A stretch of 64,000 nt of DNA from Flavobacterium fluviale (lineage in GTDB: Bacteria > Bacteroidota > Bacteroidia > Flavobacteriales > Flavobacteriaceae), in NCBI RefSeq assembly GCF_003312915.1, contig NZ_CP030261.1:3410001-3474000 (forward strand). Direction: 5' to 3'. Shown piece after piece: positions 18,117-27,288 of this stretch (position 1 is the first letter of the stretch; each line of letters begins with the position of its first letter). Below the pieces are notes generated by a model, which ran no database searches, was not told where the DNA came from, and saw only the letters and a program-made list of their open reading frames with translations. The translations under genes were made by a program, and so were the position numbers.

Positions 18117-18533
18117 TTATAATTTTTTCAAATAAACTGATTTTCCATTTAGTGAAACTTCAATTTGATTTGTTTTTTCATTGAAAGTTGTTCGCAAAGC
18201 ATTTCCGTTAAAAATTGTAACGTCGCCGTATACATGACCGGCTTCAGTTGAAACATAATCAAAAACTACTTTTTTATTCCCAGGTTCAATTCCTAGTTTG
18301 TAGCTTGAAAATTTTGTTCCTCTCAAATCAAAATCCTGCTGTGTATCAATAACATTTCCATCTGCATAAAAATTTGTTACAGATTTACTTAAGGTAATAT
18401 CAGGATAATACTGATTCACTTTTTTCAAGAGTTCATATTGAGCTGGACTGGCTTCTTCTTGTTTTGATGTAATAGTTTGAGCAAAAGAAAGAGATGTAAA
18501 TAAAATGGTTAATAGTAAAATGTACTTTTTCAT
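18117..18533 (-). CDS. Small secreted protein, unknown
   Basis: 138 residues with a clear signal peptide MKKYILLLTILFTSLSFAQ cleaved near residue 19. The mature domain is polar and beta-rich with no cysteine (for example FDYVSTEAGHVYGDVTIFNG) and no known motif. It is divergent from the Bcr/CflA efflux gene (144 bp), so it could share the operator region found there. No function can be assigned. Confidence 0.7.
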   Translation of the reverse strand: MKKYILLLTILFTSLSFAQTITSKQEEASPAQYELLKKVNQYYPDITLSKSVTNFYADGNVIDTQQDFDLRGTKFSSYKLGIEPGNKKVVFDYVSTEAGHVYGDVTIFNGNALRTTFNEKTNQIEVSLNGKSVYLKKL

Positions 18534-18608
18534 ATTTTTTAAATTAAAGATTAATAAATAGTTACGCCAAAATATTTTGGCAATAACTTTAATTTATTGT
18601 TATAAACT

Positions 18609-18648
18609 CCTTGAAGTTATACTACAAGGTATGAAATCTTTACCTTTG
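18609..18648 (+). promoter_or_regulatory. Efflux gene promoter with 21-bp dyad operator
   Basis: The -7 element TACCTTTG is at 18641-18648. Just upstream, at 18609-18629, is a dyad with arms CCTTGnAGT and ACTnCAAGG around a 3-bp centre. Its position over the -35/-33 region and its form are like operators of MerR-type regulators, but no regulator gene is adjacent. Confidence 0.5.
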
Positions 18649-18677
18649 CACGAAATTAAAAGCCTTTTTTTAAGAAA

Positions 18678-19907
18678 ATGACAACAAAAAAATATATTAA
18701 GCTGATCCTTATCTTAGGCTCATTAACAGCCTTAGGTCCCTTTTCTATTGATATGTATCTGCCTGGTTTCTCTGGAATTGCAAAAGATTTAAATACAACC
18801 GTGGCTAAAGTTTCGATGAGTTTATCCAGTTATTTCATCGGAATATCTGCCGGACAATTACTTTACGGACCTTTATTGGATCGTTTTGGACGAAAAAAAC
18901 CGCTCCTTATCGGTTTACTTGTTTATATACTGGCTTCTTTAGGCTGTATTTATGTTGCTGATATTGATTCTTTTATTTTACTTCGTTTTGTGCAGGCAGT
19001 TGGAAGCTGCGCTGCAACGGTAGCTTCTGTTGCAATGGTTCGTGATTTGTTTCCTGTAAAAGATATTCCTAAAGTATTTTCACTTCTAATGCTTGTGGTA
19101 GGACTTTCGCCAATGCTTGCGCCTACAATTGGCGGTTATGTTACAGAAGATTTGGGCTGGCACGCTGTATTTTTTATATTAATGTGTATGGGAATTGTAA
19201 TTTTAGCAGCGTCTCAAATTGGACTTCCAAATACTTATAAACCAGATACTTCAATTTCATTAAAACCAAAACCGATCATAACTAATTTCTTGGCCGTTTT
19301 AAAAGAACCTCAATTTTATACATATGCTTTTACTGGAGCAATAGCTTTCTCTGGATTATTTTCGTATGTAGCCGCGTCTCCTATTGTATTTATGGATATA
19401 TATAAGGTTGATGCCAAAACTTACGGCTGGATTTTTGCTTTAATGTCTGTGAGTTTTATTGGTTCTAGTCAGTTGAATTCTATGTTGTTAAAGAGATTTT
19501 CGAGTGAACAAATGATTTTTGGAGCTTTAATTTCGCAATCAGTAATCAGTATTGTATTCTTGATTTTGGCTCTAAATGATCTTTTAGGGTTATATGAAAC
19601 GATCGGAATGTTATTTTTATTTTTGGCGTGCTTAGGAATTTCTAATCCAAACACTGCAGGATTAACGCTTGCTCCTTTTGCGAAAAATACAGGAAGTGCA
19701 TCTGCTTTAATGGGAGCTATTCAGTTGGGAATAGGTGCATTAGCTTCATTTGCAATTGGTGTTTTTGTAAAAGATTCTGTAGCTCCAATGGTGGCGATTA
19801 TGACAACTACAACGATAACTGCTTTTGTTATTTTAAATATAGGTAAAAGATTTATAAAAAATAAAGTAGAACTTTCTGAGAGTGATGATGTCATGATTGC
19901 TCATTAA
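18678..19907 (+). CDS. Bcr/CflA family multidrug efflux MFS transporter
   Basis: An inner-membrane drug:H+ antiporter of the major facilitator superfamily, 409 residues with about 12 membrane segments. Diagnostic parts are the first-helix motif GPFSIDMYLPGFSGIAKDL of the Bcr/CflA (DHA1) group, the loop 2-3 motif A GPLLDRFGRKKPLLIG, and the helix-5 motif C-like stretch GLSPMLAPTIGGYV. The substrate cannot be read from sequence. It is monocistronic, preceded by a dyad operator and followed by a terminator, which fits an inducible efflux gene. Confidence 0.9.
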   Translation: MTTKKYIKLILILGSLTALGPFSIDMYLPGFSGIAKDLNTTVAKVSMSLSSYFIGISAGQLLYGPLLDRFGRKKPLLIGLLVYILASLGCIYVADIDSFILLRFVQAVGSCAATVASVAMVRDLFPVKDIPKVFSLLMLVVGLSPMLAPTIGGYVTEDLGWHAVFFILMCMGIVILAASQIGLPNTYKPDTSISLKPKPIITNFLAVLKEPQFYTYAFTGAIAFSGLFSYVAASPIVFMDIYKVDAKTYGWIFALMSVSFIGSSQLNSMLLKRFSSEQMIFGALISQSVISIVFLILALNDLLGLYETIGMLFLFLACLGISNPNTAGLTLAPFAKNTGSASALMGAIQLGIGALASFAIGVFVKDSVAPMVAIMTTTTITAFVILNIGKRFIKNKVELSESDDVMIAH

Positions 19908-19962
19908 ACTTTTAAAATTCCAATTTTTAAAATTCCAAATTCCAAAAAAAAAATAGGAATCA

Positions 19963-20001
19963 AAAAAAAGCAGAATCTATATTTTAGATTCTGCTTTTTT
20001 T
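19963..20001. terminator. Bidirectional terminator in nested inverted repeat
   Basis: AAAAAAAGCAGAATCTA (19963-19979) pairs with TAGATTCTGCTTTTTTT (19985-20001). It is flanked by mirrored ATTCCAA / TTGGAAT heptads (19917-19944 and 20008-20038), giving a long nested cruciform between convergent genes. Confidence 0.8.
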
Positions 20002-20044
20002 ATAAGTTGGAATTTGGAATTTAAATTTTTGGAATTTATAAACT

Positions 20045-21310
20045 CTAACTTTGTTGTCTTTTTTCTGGTCGAATAATCATTCTAAGTGATTGATCTTTTG
20101 CAAAATAAGCCACCATCCAGTTCCAGAATGTATTTAATCTGTTTCTATATGTTATTAAAGAAATCAAGTGGATAAATAACCAGATAACCCAAGCAAAGAA
20201 TCCTTTAAAATGCCATTTTGGACTTGGTAAATCTACTACAGCTTTATTTTTTCCAATAATAGCCATAGATCCTTTGTCTTTATACATAAAAGGTGTCAAT
20301 GGTTTATTGTTAGCCAGCGCTTTAAAGTTTTTAGCAAGGTTAAGTCCTTGTTGAATAGCAACTTGTGCAACTTGCGGGTGTCCGTCAGGGAAATTTTTAT
20401 CTCCGGCCGTAATTGCCGTATCCCCAATAGCATAAATGTTTACTAAACCGTTTACTTTATTGTATTGATCAGTTGCCATACGTCTTCCTCGGCCATAACT
20501 TTCTTTCGGAATCCCGTCGAAAATTTTAGCAGAAACTCCAGCCGCCCAGATTAAGTTCTTGGTTTTAATCGTTTCTCCGCCTTCAAAAAACACTGTATCA
20601 TCTACATAATCAACGACTTTTGTGTTTAGTTTTACTACAACACCTAATTTAGTCAACGCTTCTAAGGTGTCTTTTTGAGATTCTTTACTCATTGGAGACA
20701 GCAAAGCATCACCTCCATCAACTAAATAGACATTACTTGCGGATGTATCTAATTCTGGATATTCTTTTAATAGAATATTTTTTCGCATTTCTGCAAACAT
20801 TCCAGAAACCTCTACTCCTGTTGGTCCTCCTCCAGCAACTACAATTGTCAATAATTTACGTCTTTTACGCATATCTTTACAAATAGCAGCTTTTTCCAGA
20901 TTTTTTAGTAATGTATTACGCATTTCGATGGCGTCATTTAATGTCTTCATCGGAATGGCATTTTTCATTACGTTTTCCATGCCAAAGTAACTTGTTTCGG
21001 CTCCAGTTGCAAAAACCAAATGATCATATGATAATTCTCCATTGTTCAGTACAATTTTCTTTTCGGCCGGAACAACAGATAATAATTCACCTAAACGGAA
21101 CTGCAGGTTTTTTTTACCTGCAAAAAATTTTCTAAAAGGATAACTAATACTTGAAGGCTCCAAAAAAGCCGTAGCAACTTGATATATAAGTGGTGGGAAA
21201 AAGTTATAATTATTCTTGTCTACAAGTGTTACTTGTATTTGAGGATGGTCTACAAGTTCTTTTGCCAGATTGATTCCTGCAAATCCACCTCCAATAATGA
21301 CTATTTTCAT
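20045..21310 (-). CDS. ndh: Type II NADH dehydrogenase
   Basis: A single-subunit, non-proton-pumping NADH:quinone oxidoreductase at the inner face of the membrane. There are two Rossmann motifs, GGGFAGINLAKEL (7-19, FAD) and VAGGGPTGVEVSGMF (about residue 160, NADH). ATGAETSYFG and the second FAD motif NIYAIGDTA also match the family. The C-terminal stretch GFFAWVIWLFIHLISLITY is a hydrophobic anchor typical of NDH-2. At 421 residues it is normal. Other flavoprotein oxidoreductases share the fold, but the C-terminal anchor makes NDH-2 the best call. The promoter carries a dyad over its -33 element. Confidence 0.88.
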   Translation of the reverse strand: MKIVIIGGGFAGINLAKELVDHPQIQVTLVDKNNYNFFPPLIYQVATAFLEPSSISYPFRKFFAGKKNLQFRLGELLSVVPAEKKIVLNNGELSYDHLVFATGAETSYFGMENVMKNAIPMKTLNDAIEMRNTLLKNLEKAAICKDMRKRRKLLTIVVAGGGPTGVEVSGMFAEMRKNILLKEYPELDTSASNVYLVDGGDALLSPMSKESQKDTLEALTKLGVVVKLNTKVVDYVDDTVFFEGGETIKTKNLIWAAGVSAKIFDGIPKESYGRGRRMATDQYNKVNGLVNIYAIGDTAITAGDKNFPDGHPQVAQVAIQQGLNLAKNFKALANNKPLTPFMYKDKGSMAIIGKNKAVVDLPSPKWHFKGFFAWVIWLFIHLISLITYRNRLNTFWNWMVAYFAKDQSLRMIIRPEKRQQS

Positions 21311-21351
21311 ATATGTTGTTAATTTAAGTAGGATTATAAAATAATTCCTTA

Positions 21352-21388
21352 TAAATGTACAACTTTAATATACAATGACAAAAGTCAT
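21352..21388 (-). promoter_or_regulatory. ndh promoter with dyad on -33
   Basis: On the minus strand the -7 element TACATTTA (21352-21359) is preceded at exactly 19 bp by TTG (21379-21381). A 14-bp palindrome ATGACAAAAGTCAT (21375-21388) covers the -33 element. Confidence 0.55.
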
Positions 21389-21393
21389 AATTA

Positions 21394-22728
21394 TTACTTT
21401 TTGAATTTTTTAACAGGTTTTTCAACTATATCGATTTTGTTCTGCAAAATATAATTCGCCATCAATTTTTCGATTAGTTCTTCCTTTGCTAAATGATGAA
21501 AAACCGTTTTTACTTTTGTTTTTAATGCAGCCGCAATTTCATGATTTGGTTTTGTCTTGAAGATTTGTTTCGCCCACAAAAGCATATTATTTTCTTCGAG
21601 ACTTGCTGCAGACGGTTTTTTAAATTCTAAAAATTTAATTCCCAATTCTCTTTCAAAATCGGCAATTTCAGCAGTTTCTTCTTGCTGCAAAACTGTTAGA
21701 GATAGTCCCTTTGCTCCTGCCCTTGCGGTTCTTCCACTTCTGTGAACATAGTTTTCGTATGTGTCAGGAAGGTGGTAATTAACCACATAAGAAATTTCTT
21801 TTACATCTATTCCTCTCGCAGCCAAATCGGTAGCGACTAAAATATTGATATGTCCTTCACGGAATTGCTCCATAATCCTGTCACGAATTCCCTGGCTCAA
21901 ACTTCCATGAAGTGCTCCAGATGAGAACTTATTTATAGCCAAATTTTTAGCCAGTTTATTAACAGCAGCTTTTGTTTTGCAGAAAATAATACCGCGCTCT
22001 CCGTCTTTTGAATTCAAGAAATGCATTAAAACTTCCAATTTTTCGATCGGATCAACCACAATATATTCGTGATCAATTCCTTCGTTTCCAACAGTTTCCA
22101 TATTGGCACTTACTTGAACTACATTTTTGTTCAAATAATTCTGAATCAGTTGTTTTATTGTTCCAGGAAGCGTTGCGGAAAATAATAATGTGCGATGTTT
22201 TTTAGGTAACTCAACGACAATTTCGTCAAGACTTTCTTTAAGAATAGCCACCATTTCATCTGCTTCATCTAGAACTAAATATTCTGTCTGTTTCAGATCG
22301 ATTGCTTTACGCTGAATCAAATCGATTAGACGTCCGGGAGTTGCTACTACAATTTGTGCACCTTCTTTAAGTCTTTCAATTTGTGGTTTTATCGGAGTTC
22401 CTCCGCAGATTGAAGCAATAGATATATTAGGAATATATTTTGAAAAACCTTCTAAGTTTCTAAAAATCTGCTGTCCCAATTCTCTAGTAGGCACTAAAAT
22501 CACAGCTTGAACCGCAGTTGATTCTGAATTGACCAATTGTAATATTGGTAAACCAAAAGCAGCTGTTTTTCCTGTTCCGGTTTTTGCTAAACCCACAACG
22601 TCATGGATTTCAGACAATAAAAGCGGAATTGTTTTTTGTTGAATTTCAGTAGGTTCAACAATGTTTAATTCGCCTAAAGCTTTTAAAATTGGCGCTGAAA
22701 GTCCTAATGTTGAGAATTGTTTAGACAT
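21394..22728 (-). CDS. DEAD-box RNA helicase
   Basis: An ATP-dependent RNA helicase of superfamily 2, likely acting in ribosome assembly, RNA decay or cold adaptation. Motifs in order: Q-motif region TEIQQKTIPLLL, Walker A AKTGTGKT, PTRELGQQIF, TPGRLIDLI, VLDEADEM, SATLP, and the C-terminal HRSGRTARAG. At 444 residues it has both RecA-like domains and a short Lys-rich tail (IVEKPVKKFKK) without an RNA-recognition domain. It could be RhlE-, SrmB- or DbpA-like; the motifs alone do not decide. Confidence 0.93.
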   Translation of the reverse strand: MSKQFSTLGLSAPILKALGELNIVEPTEIQQKTIPLLLSEIHDVVGLAKTGTGKTAAFGLPILQLVNSESTAVQAVILVPTRELGQQIFRNLEGFSKYIPNISIASICGGTPIKPQIERLKEGAQIVVATPGRLIDLIQRKAIDLKQTEYLVLDEADEMVAILKESLDEIVVELPKKHRTLLFSATLPGTIKQLIQNYLNKNVVQVSANMETVGNEGIDHEYIVVDPIEKLEVLMHFLNSKDGERGIIFCKTKAAVNKLAKNLAINKFSSGALHGSLSQGIRDRIMEQFREGHINILVATDLAARGIDVKEISYVVNYHLPDTYENYVHRSGRTARAGAKGLSLTVLQQEETAEIADFERELGIKFLEFKKPSAASLEENNMLLWAKQIFKTKPNHEIAAALKTKVKTVFHHLAKEELIEKLMANYILQNKIDIVEKPVKKFKK

Positions 22729-22743
22729 AGTTATTTAGTTTTT

Positions 22744-22887
22744 GTTTCAAGTTTCATGTTTCAAGTTACACAGAAACTTATTAAGTTGTAAAGGAGAAAT
22801 CACATTTGCTCTGAAATGCTATTTCTCCTTTTGTAAATATATTAATGTTTTAGATTTCAATAACTTGAAACATGAAACCTGAAACAA
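22744..22887. repeat. Inverted heptad repeat flanking a hairpin
   Basis: GTTTCAA-GTTTCAT-GTTTCAA (22744-22764) faces TTGAAAC-ATGAAAC-CTGAAAC (22865-22885). Within lies a hairpin AAAGGAGAAAT (22790-22800) / ATTTCTCCTTT (22821-22831). It fills the gap between two helicase genes. Confidence 0.7.
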
Positions 22888-22904
22888 ATAAAACTTAAAA
22901 ATTA

Positions 22905-24443
22905 TCAATCCGGCTCGTTCATGATTTTCTCACGATATTTTTTACCGATCAATAATGTTAATCTTTGTTTATAATCGTCGACAAGCCATTCGCGGTAGTT
23001 TTTACTGCACTGGCTCAAACATTTAGAATAACGCTTGATACGATCTTCGATATCATCATCAAGTTCTTTTGCTAATGATTTTGCTTCCTGTAAAGTTTCT
23101 GTATTGTCTACACACATTCCAGCATGCTGCTCAAGTGATTTGTCTAAAACTACTTTTGAACGAAGATTTTGTTTGATAATTAATTTATGTTCTTCATCAA
23201 CATCAAAAGTAACATCGGCAGTTTTACTGAATTTAGCTCGTAATTCTGGCGGCATACTGTATTTGAAAAATAACTCAATTTCATGATCGTCACGCAGATT
23301 TTCCAAATAAAATTCAGGCGATTTAAAAATGTGCTGCCAGTTTACAGGATCACTCCATAAACCAAAACGTGCGGCATTATTTCCTAAATCAATAACTGTA
23401 AATTCGTCTTTTCCAGGTAACTTACGAGAACCACGGCCAATCATCTGAAAATAAAGCGTCAGAGATTTTGTTGCTCTATTCAAAATAATAGTTTCTACAG
23501 TCGGCTCATCAAAACCAGTTGTCAAAATTCCCACAGAAGTCAAAATCGCATCCGGAGTCTTTTTAAACCATTGCAAAATGTCTTTTCGTTCTTCAGAACT
23601 ACTTGTATTATCAAGGTGTCTAATATCGTAACCTGCTTCTCTAAATGTTTCGTACACGTATAAAGAAGTATGAATACCGTTATTGAAAATCAATGTTTTC
23701 TTGCCTAAAGAACGTTCTGTGTACGCATGAAGCAATTTTTCCTGCATCAAAGTATTCGTATACAAATCATCAGATGATTTTACTGTATAATCACCATTGA
23801 TACCTACTTTTAATGACGTTAAACCAACATCATAACTATAAGTAGTTGCCCTAGCCAAAAATCCTTTGTCAATTAATGAACCAATTGTATCACCAACAAT
23901 AAGCTCGTGGTAACTTTGGTGCATTGGTAATTTAATATTAGAACTCAAAGGAGTTGCTGTTACTCCAAGAATAAAAGCATTTTTAAATGAGTTTAATAAT
24001 TTACGAAATGAATTGTAATGTGCCTCATCAATAATAACCAAACCAATATTATCCAGATGAAGTTTTTCATCATTAATACGGTTTTTTAAAGTTTCAACCA
24101 TCGCCACAAAACACGAAAAATCATTTTGGTCCGGCAGTTCTTTTACCTTACTATTGATAATTTTATTTGTAACACCAAAACCTGTCAACATCTTTGAAGT
24201 TTGTTTACAAAGTTCGATACGGTGCGTTAAAACAACCACCTTTTTATCATTATTAGATAAATAGCGGCGAACGATTTCAGAAAATATTACTGTTTTTCCT
24301 CCTCCTGTTGGAAGCTGGTACAGTAAGTGGTGTTTTGGAGGAGCATTGTCTAAACGGTCAAAAATGGCATCAATATCCCCTTTTTGATATGCATACAGTT
24401 CTTTTTTCTCTTCTCTTTCTATTTCTAAAGTGTTTTGAGACAT
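22905..24443 (-). CDS. DEAD/DEAH-box superfamily 2 helicase (ResIII-like)
   Basis: A 512-residue SF2 helicase of the ResIII/UvrB-type fold, probably on DNA. Motif I is LPTGGGKTVIFSEI (about residues 45-58), motif II VIIDEAHYNSF, motif III GVTATP, and motif VI IGRGSRKLPGK followed by DLGNNAARFG. There is no nuclease or methylase domain, and no restriction gene nearby. The C-terminal ~100 residues (CVDNTETLQEAKSLAKEL...) are charged and helical. It may act in repair or replication restart; that is inference. The -7 element TATTTTTG is present on the minus strand at 24464-24471. Confidence 0.88.
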   Translation of the reverse strand: MSQNTLEIEREEKKELYAYQKGDIDAIFDRLDNAPPKHHLLYQLPTGGGKTVIFSEIVRRYLSNNDKKVVVLTHRIELCKQTSKMLTGFGVTNKIINSKVKELPDQNDFSCFVAMVETLKNRINDEKLHLDNIGLVIIDEAHYNSFRKLLNSFKNAFILGVTATPLSSNIKLPMHQSYHELIVGDTIGSLIDKGFLARATTYSYDVGLTSLKVGINGDYTVKSSDDLYTNTLMQEKLLHAYTERSLGKKTLIFNNGIHTSLYVYETFREAGYDIRHLDNTSSSEERKDILQWFKKTPDAILTSVGILTTGFDEPTVETIILNRATKSLTLYFQMIGRGSRKLPGKDEFTVIDLGNNAARFGLWSDPVNWQHIFKSPEFYLENLRDDHEIELFFKYSMPPELRAKFSKTADVTFDVDEEHKLIIKQNLRSKVVLDKSLEQHAGMCVDNTETLQEAKSLAKELDDDIEDRIKRYSKCLSQCSKNYREWLVDDYKQRLTLLIGKKYREKIMNEPD

Positions 24444-24552
24444 TGTTTATTTTTGGATTTTTGCAAAAATACACCGAAAAAACAGTTATTCATCTTATTT
24501 TAACCTAAAATAAATGTTTTTTTTAAACTAAGATTTTTTATGAGAGAGGCAT

Positions 24553-25086
24553 TTAATAGTCGATTTTCTCCAAAATGGCTTCAAAATCGTACTTATTTTT
24601 CCATTTTTGGTCTAAAGTTTCTTGCTGAATTGCATTAATTCGCAATTTATATTCGTTAAAAATGCCATTTGAAACAATAAAATTGACAGCCTGCTCAAAA
24701 GAATTAAAAATACTTTTGTAAAATAATTCTTGTTTTATCAAATTTTGAGAAGAATATGTCTGTGCAATTTCAATATTGTACAACATTATATCTGCAATAA
24801 CGAACGCATCAACGCCAAGCATAATAAAATGTTTGATAAGCTTTTGAGCAACAGATCTACGCATTTTGGCTCTCGGACGCCATTTGGCACCTGGTTTTTT
24901 AATCGGAAAATATTCGTGCGAGATTTTAACTTTGGCATCCTGCAGTAATTTGTCTTCTTTCGGATTAAAAACAAAGTCATAATATACTTTTACGGGACTG
25001 AATTTTTCATACAATTCGATCAATTGTTCTTCCAGCTGTTCCTTATTTAATTCGGATAAATATTTTTTTAAATCGCGTTTGCTCAT
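24553..25086 (-). CDS. DUF6155 family protein
   Basis: 177 residues from ATG 25086 (MSKRDLKKYLSELNKEQLEE). The frame extends two codons further to a TTG, which I do not use. It is small, cytoplasmic and almost all helical, and the opening matches the DUF6155 family as I remember it. A basic patch KKPGAKWRPRAKMRRSVAQK (about residues 80-99) could bind nucleic acid or a phosphate-rich ligand, but no motif is known. It is divergent from the DUF3817 gene. Confidence 0.7.
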   Translation of the reverse strand: MSKRDLKKYLSELNKEQLEEQLIELYEKFSPVKVYYDFVFNPKEDKLLQDAKVKISHEYFPIKKPGAKWRPRAKMRRSVAQKLIKHFIMLGVDAFVIADIMLYNIEIAQTYSSQNLIKQELFYKSIFNSFEQAVNFIVSNGIFNEYKLRINAIQQETLDQKWKNKYDFEAILEKIDY

Positions 25087-25189
25087 TATCAAAGTTTAAG
25101 AATACAAAAGTAAATTACTTTCTTGATACATAACTTAAAAACCAACCATAATACTTAATTTTGCTGCTATAATTTAAAAAATAGTATCA

Positions 25190-25474
25190 ATGCTCAAGAT
25201 TTTTAAAGTTACAGCCATCCTGGAAGGAATTTCTTATTTAGTTTTATTCGCTAATATGCTTATTATCAAAACGAATAATCCTGAACTTTATCATACCTTA
25301 TTACGTCCGTTAGGAATGACACATGGTGTTTTATTTATCGGATATATTATTTTGGCTTTTTTATTGAAAAAATCTCAAAATTGGGATTTAAAAACTTTCG
25401 GAATCATCCTTATTGCATCTCTTATTCCATTTGGAACTTTCTACGTTGAGAAAAAATACCTAGAAAATGCATAA
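25190..25474 (+). CDS. DUF3817 small membrane protein
   Basis: 94 residues with three membrane helices. The first segment FKVTAILEGISYLVLFANML has the Glu-Gly-Ser-Tyr signature of DUF3817. The PLGMTHGVLFIGYIILAFLL segment carries the conserved His, and the third helix ends IPFGTFYVEKKYL. The gene overlaps the MscS-type gene by 8 bp, so the two are translationally coupled. The function of the family is unknown. Confidence 0.82.
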   Translation: MLKIFKVTAILEGISYLVLFANMLIIKTNNPELYHTLLRPLGMTHGVLFIGYIILAFLLKKSQNWDLKTFGIILIASLIPFGTFYVEKKYLENA

Positions 25475-26723
25475 GCTTTTGGATAAAGTATTCAATTTTT
25501 TATATCCTGTTTTTAGAGATTGGGGAATGAGCCGCAACTTTGCGTCTTATATCAGTTTGATCTTTAATATTGTTATTTTAATAGCATTGGCATACGTTAT
25601 TTACTATGCTGCCAAATTTATTTTAGTGACCCTGACTGCAGTTTTTGCACAGCGTACTAAAACAAAATTTGACGACTATTTAATCCAAAACAAAACCACT
25701 AGATATACCGCTTATTTAATTCCGTTTTTCTTTATTTATAAAGCAGTTCCAATTATTTTAGACAAGTACGATTATTGGGAATTATTGTTCGGGAAAATAG
25801 TTGGTATTTATATCGTCTTACTTGGCTTATGGATCGTTAGAACCGTTTTTAACAGCTTACGAGATTATTTAAAGCAAAAGCCAGAATACAGCGACAAACC
25901 GATCGATAGTTTCGTTCAGGTAATTATGATTGTCCTTTGGATTTTTGGAGTTGCACTTATTATTTCAACTTTATTCGGAATCAAAAAAGGGGAACTTTTA
26001 ACCATTCTGGGAACGCTTTCGGCAATTATTATCTTGATTTTCAGAGATACCATTCTTGGATTTGTTTCCAGTGTTCAGGTTGCAATCAACGATATGGTTC
26101 GTATTGGCGACTGGATTACAATGGATAAATTTGGTGCCGATGGAGATGTTATCGAAATCAATTTAACAACGGTTAAAGTTCGAAACTTCGATAATACCAT
26201 TACCACAATTCCGACTTATGCCTTAAGTTCAGATTCTTTTCAGAACTGGCGCGGTATGCAGAAATCTGAAGGAAGACGTATTAAAAGACATGTTTTAATA
26301 AAAAGCAGTAAGATTCGTTTTCTAAATGACGAAGATTTACAGCAAATGCGGAAGATTCAGCTTGTAACAGCTTATATTGACAGCAGGCAAGCCGAGATTG
26401 AAAAATACAACGATTTGAGAGGTGTTGACAAAACGCTTTCGCTAAATGGACGTAATATGACCAATTTAGGTTTGTTCCGAAAATACATCATGCAATATTT
26501 GATGGATCATCCAGGATTGAATAAAAACATGCATATTATGTGCAGACAGCTTCAGTCAACCGCGCAGGGAGTTCCATTGGAAATTTATGTTTTTTCAAGT
26601 GATAAACGCTGGGCAAACTACGAATATATTATGTCAGATATTTTCGACCACGTTATGGCTTCTGTAGGTTATTTTGATTTGGAAATATTTGAACTTCCTT
26701 CTCAGATTGGAAAATTAGAATAG
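25467..26723 (+). CDS. MscS-family mechanosensitive channel
   Basis: A 418-residue inner-membrane channel protein. Five hydrophobic helices lie in the first ~210 residues. The pore helix and conserved beta domain follow: ILGTLSAIIILIFRDTILGF, then DMVRIGDWITMDKFGADGDV and TTVKVRNFDNTITTIPTYAL. The long loop and cytoplasmic part resemble the YbdG type rather than the short MscS. The expected role is gating by membrane tension after hypo-osmotic shock. It starts inside the end of the DUF3817 gene. The sequence after the stop is an inverted heptad repeat. Confidence 0.9.
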   Translation: MHKLLDKVFNFLYPVFRDWGMSRNFASYISLIFNIVILIALAYVIYYAAKFILVTLTAVFAQRTKTKFDDYLIQNKTTRYTAYLIPFFFIYKAVPIILDKYDYWELLFGKIVGIYIVLLGLWIVRTVFNSLRDYLKQKPEYSDKPIDSFVQVIMIVLWIFGVALIISTLFGIKKGELLTILGTLSAIIILIFRDTILGFVSSVQVAINDMVRIGDWITMDKFGADGDVIEINLTTVKVRNFDNTITTIPTYALSSDSFQNWRGMQKSEGRRIKRHVLIKSSKIRFLNDEDLQQMRKIQLVTAYIDSRQAEIEKYNDLRGVDKTLSLNGRNMTNLGLFRKYIMQYLMDHPGLNKNMHIMCRQLQSTAQGVPLEIYVFSSDKRWANYEYIMSDIFDHVMASVGYFDLEIFELPSQIGKLE

Positions 26724-26730
26724 TTTTTTT

Positions 26731-26795
26731 GTTTCAAGTTTCAGGTTTCAAGTTATCGCAAAGAACCTGAAACCTGAAACCTGAAACCTGAAACA
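26731..26795. repeat. Inverted heptad repeat (GTTTCAR)n
   Basis: GTTTCAA-GTTTCAG-GTTTCAA (26731-26751) faces four CTGAAAC heptads (26767-26794). It lies between convergent genes and can fold as a long hairpin. Confidence 0.75.
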
Positions 26796-26801
26796 AATCC
26801 C

Positions 26802-27218
26802 CTACTCCTCTATTCTCTCAAAAATAAACTCGGCATTATTGTACTCAATCGGAACTTCGGGTACAAAACAGGGAAGATTGAAGTAGGTTCCGATAACACC
26901 TTTCCCTAAGTAAAGTTTGTTATCCTTCTTTAAAAGTGCCAGCGGAACTCTTTTCCAGCTTCCGCCAAAAGAAATGTAATGATAATCGCCGCGGAGGGTA
27001 TCTCCTTTCAGATCGCCTCTTACATCTCCAGAATCTTTTCCATATCCGTAACGAGAAATTTCATATTGGCCATAAAAACGTTTGTCGTTCATATGAATAT
27101 CTAAAACCGCAGTATCTTTATTGTTTACAGCACGATAAATGACCTGATTGTATTTGTCTTTATCTTCTTTTGAATTACAGGAAATTACAAGTAGGCTGAG
27201 AAATATAAATAATCGCAT
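26802..27218 (-). CDS. Small lipoprotein, unknown
   Basis: 138 residues starting MRLFIFLSLLVISCNSKEDK. A lipobox L-V-I-S-C places the lipidated Cys at residue 14, followed by a Ser/Lys/Glu/Asp-rich stretch as often seen in exported Bacteroidota lipoproteins. The mature part is beta-rich and carries repeated Gly/Asp turns (DSGDVRGDLKGDTLRGDYHY), which suggests a small beta-barrel or lipocalin-like fold. No function can be assigned. It is divergent from the next gene. Confidence 0.75.
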   Translation of the reverse strand: MRLFIFLSLLVISCNSKEDKDKYNQVIYRAVNNKDTAVLDIHMNDKRFYGQYEISRYGYGKDSGDVRGDLKGDTLRGDYHYISFGGSWKRVPLALLKKDNKLYLGKGVIGTYFNLPCFVPEVPIEYNNAEFIFERIEE

Positions 27219-27288
27219 ATTTTTATTTTATAAAAAACAAAAATAGGTTTTTACTGTGGGATTATTTATTTAACTTTAAAGAAAAAAC

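Noticed and set aside
22905..24443. Restriction or phage-defence helicase
   Set aside because: There is no nuclease, methylase or other defence gene beside it; neighbours are housekeeping genes.
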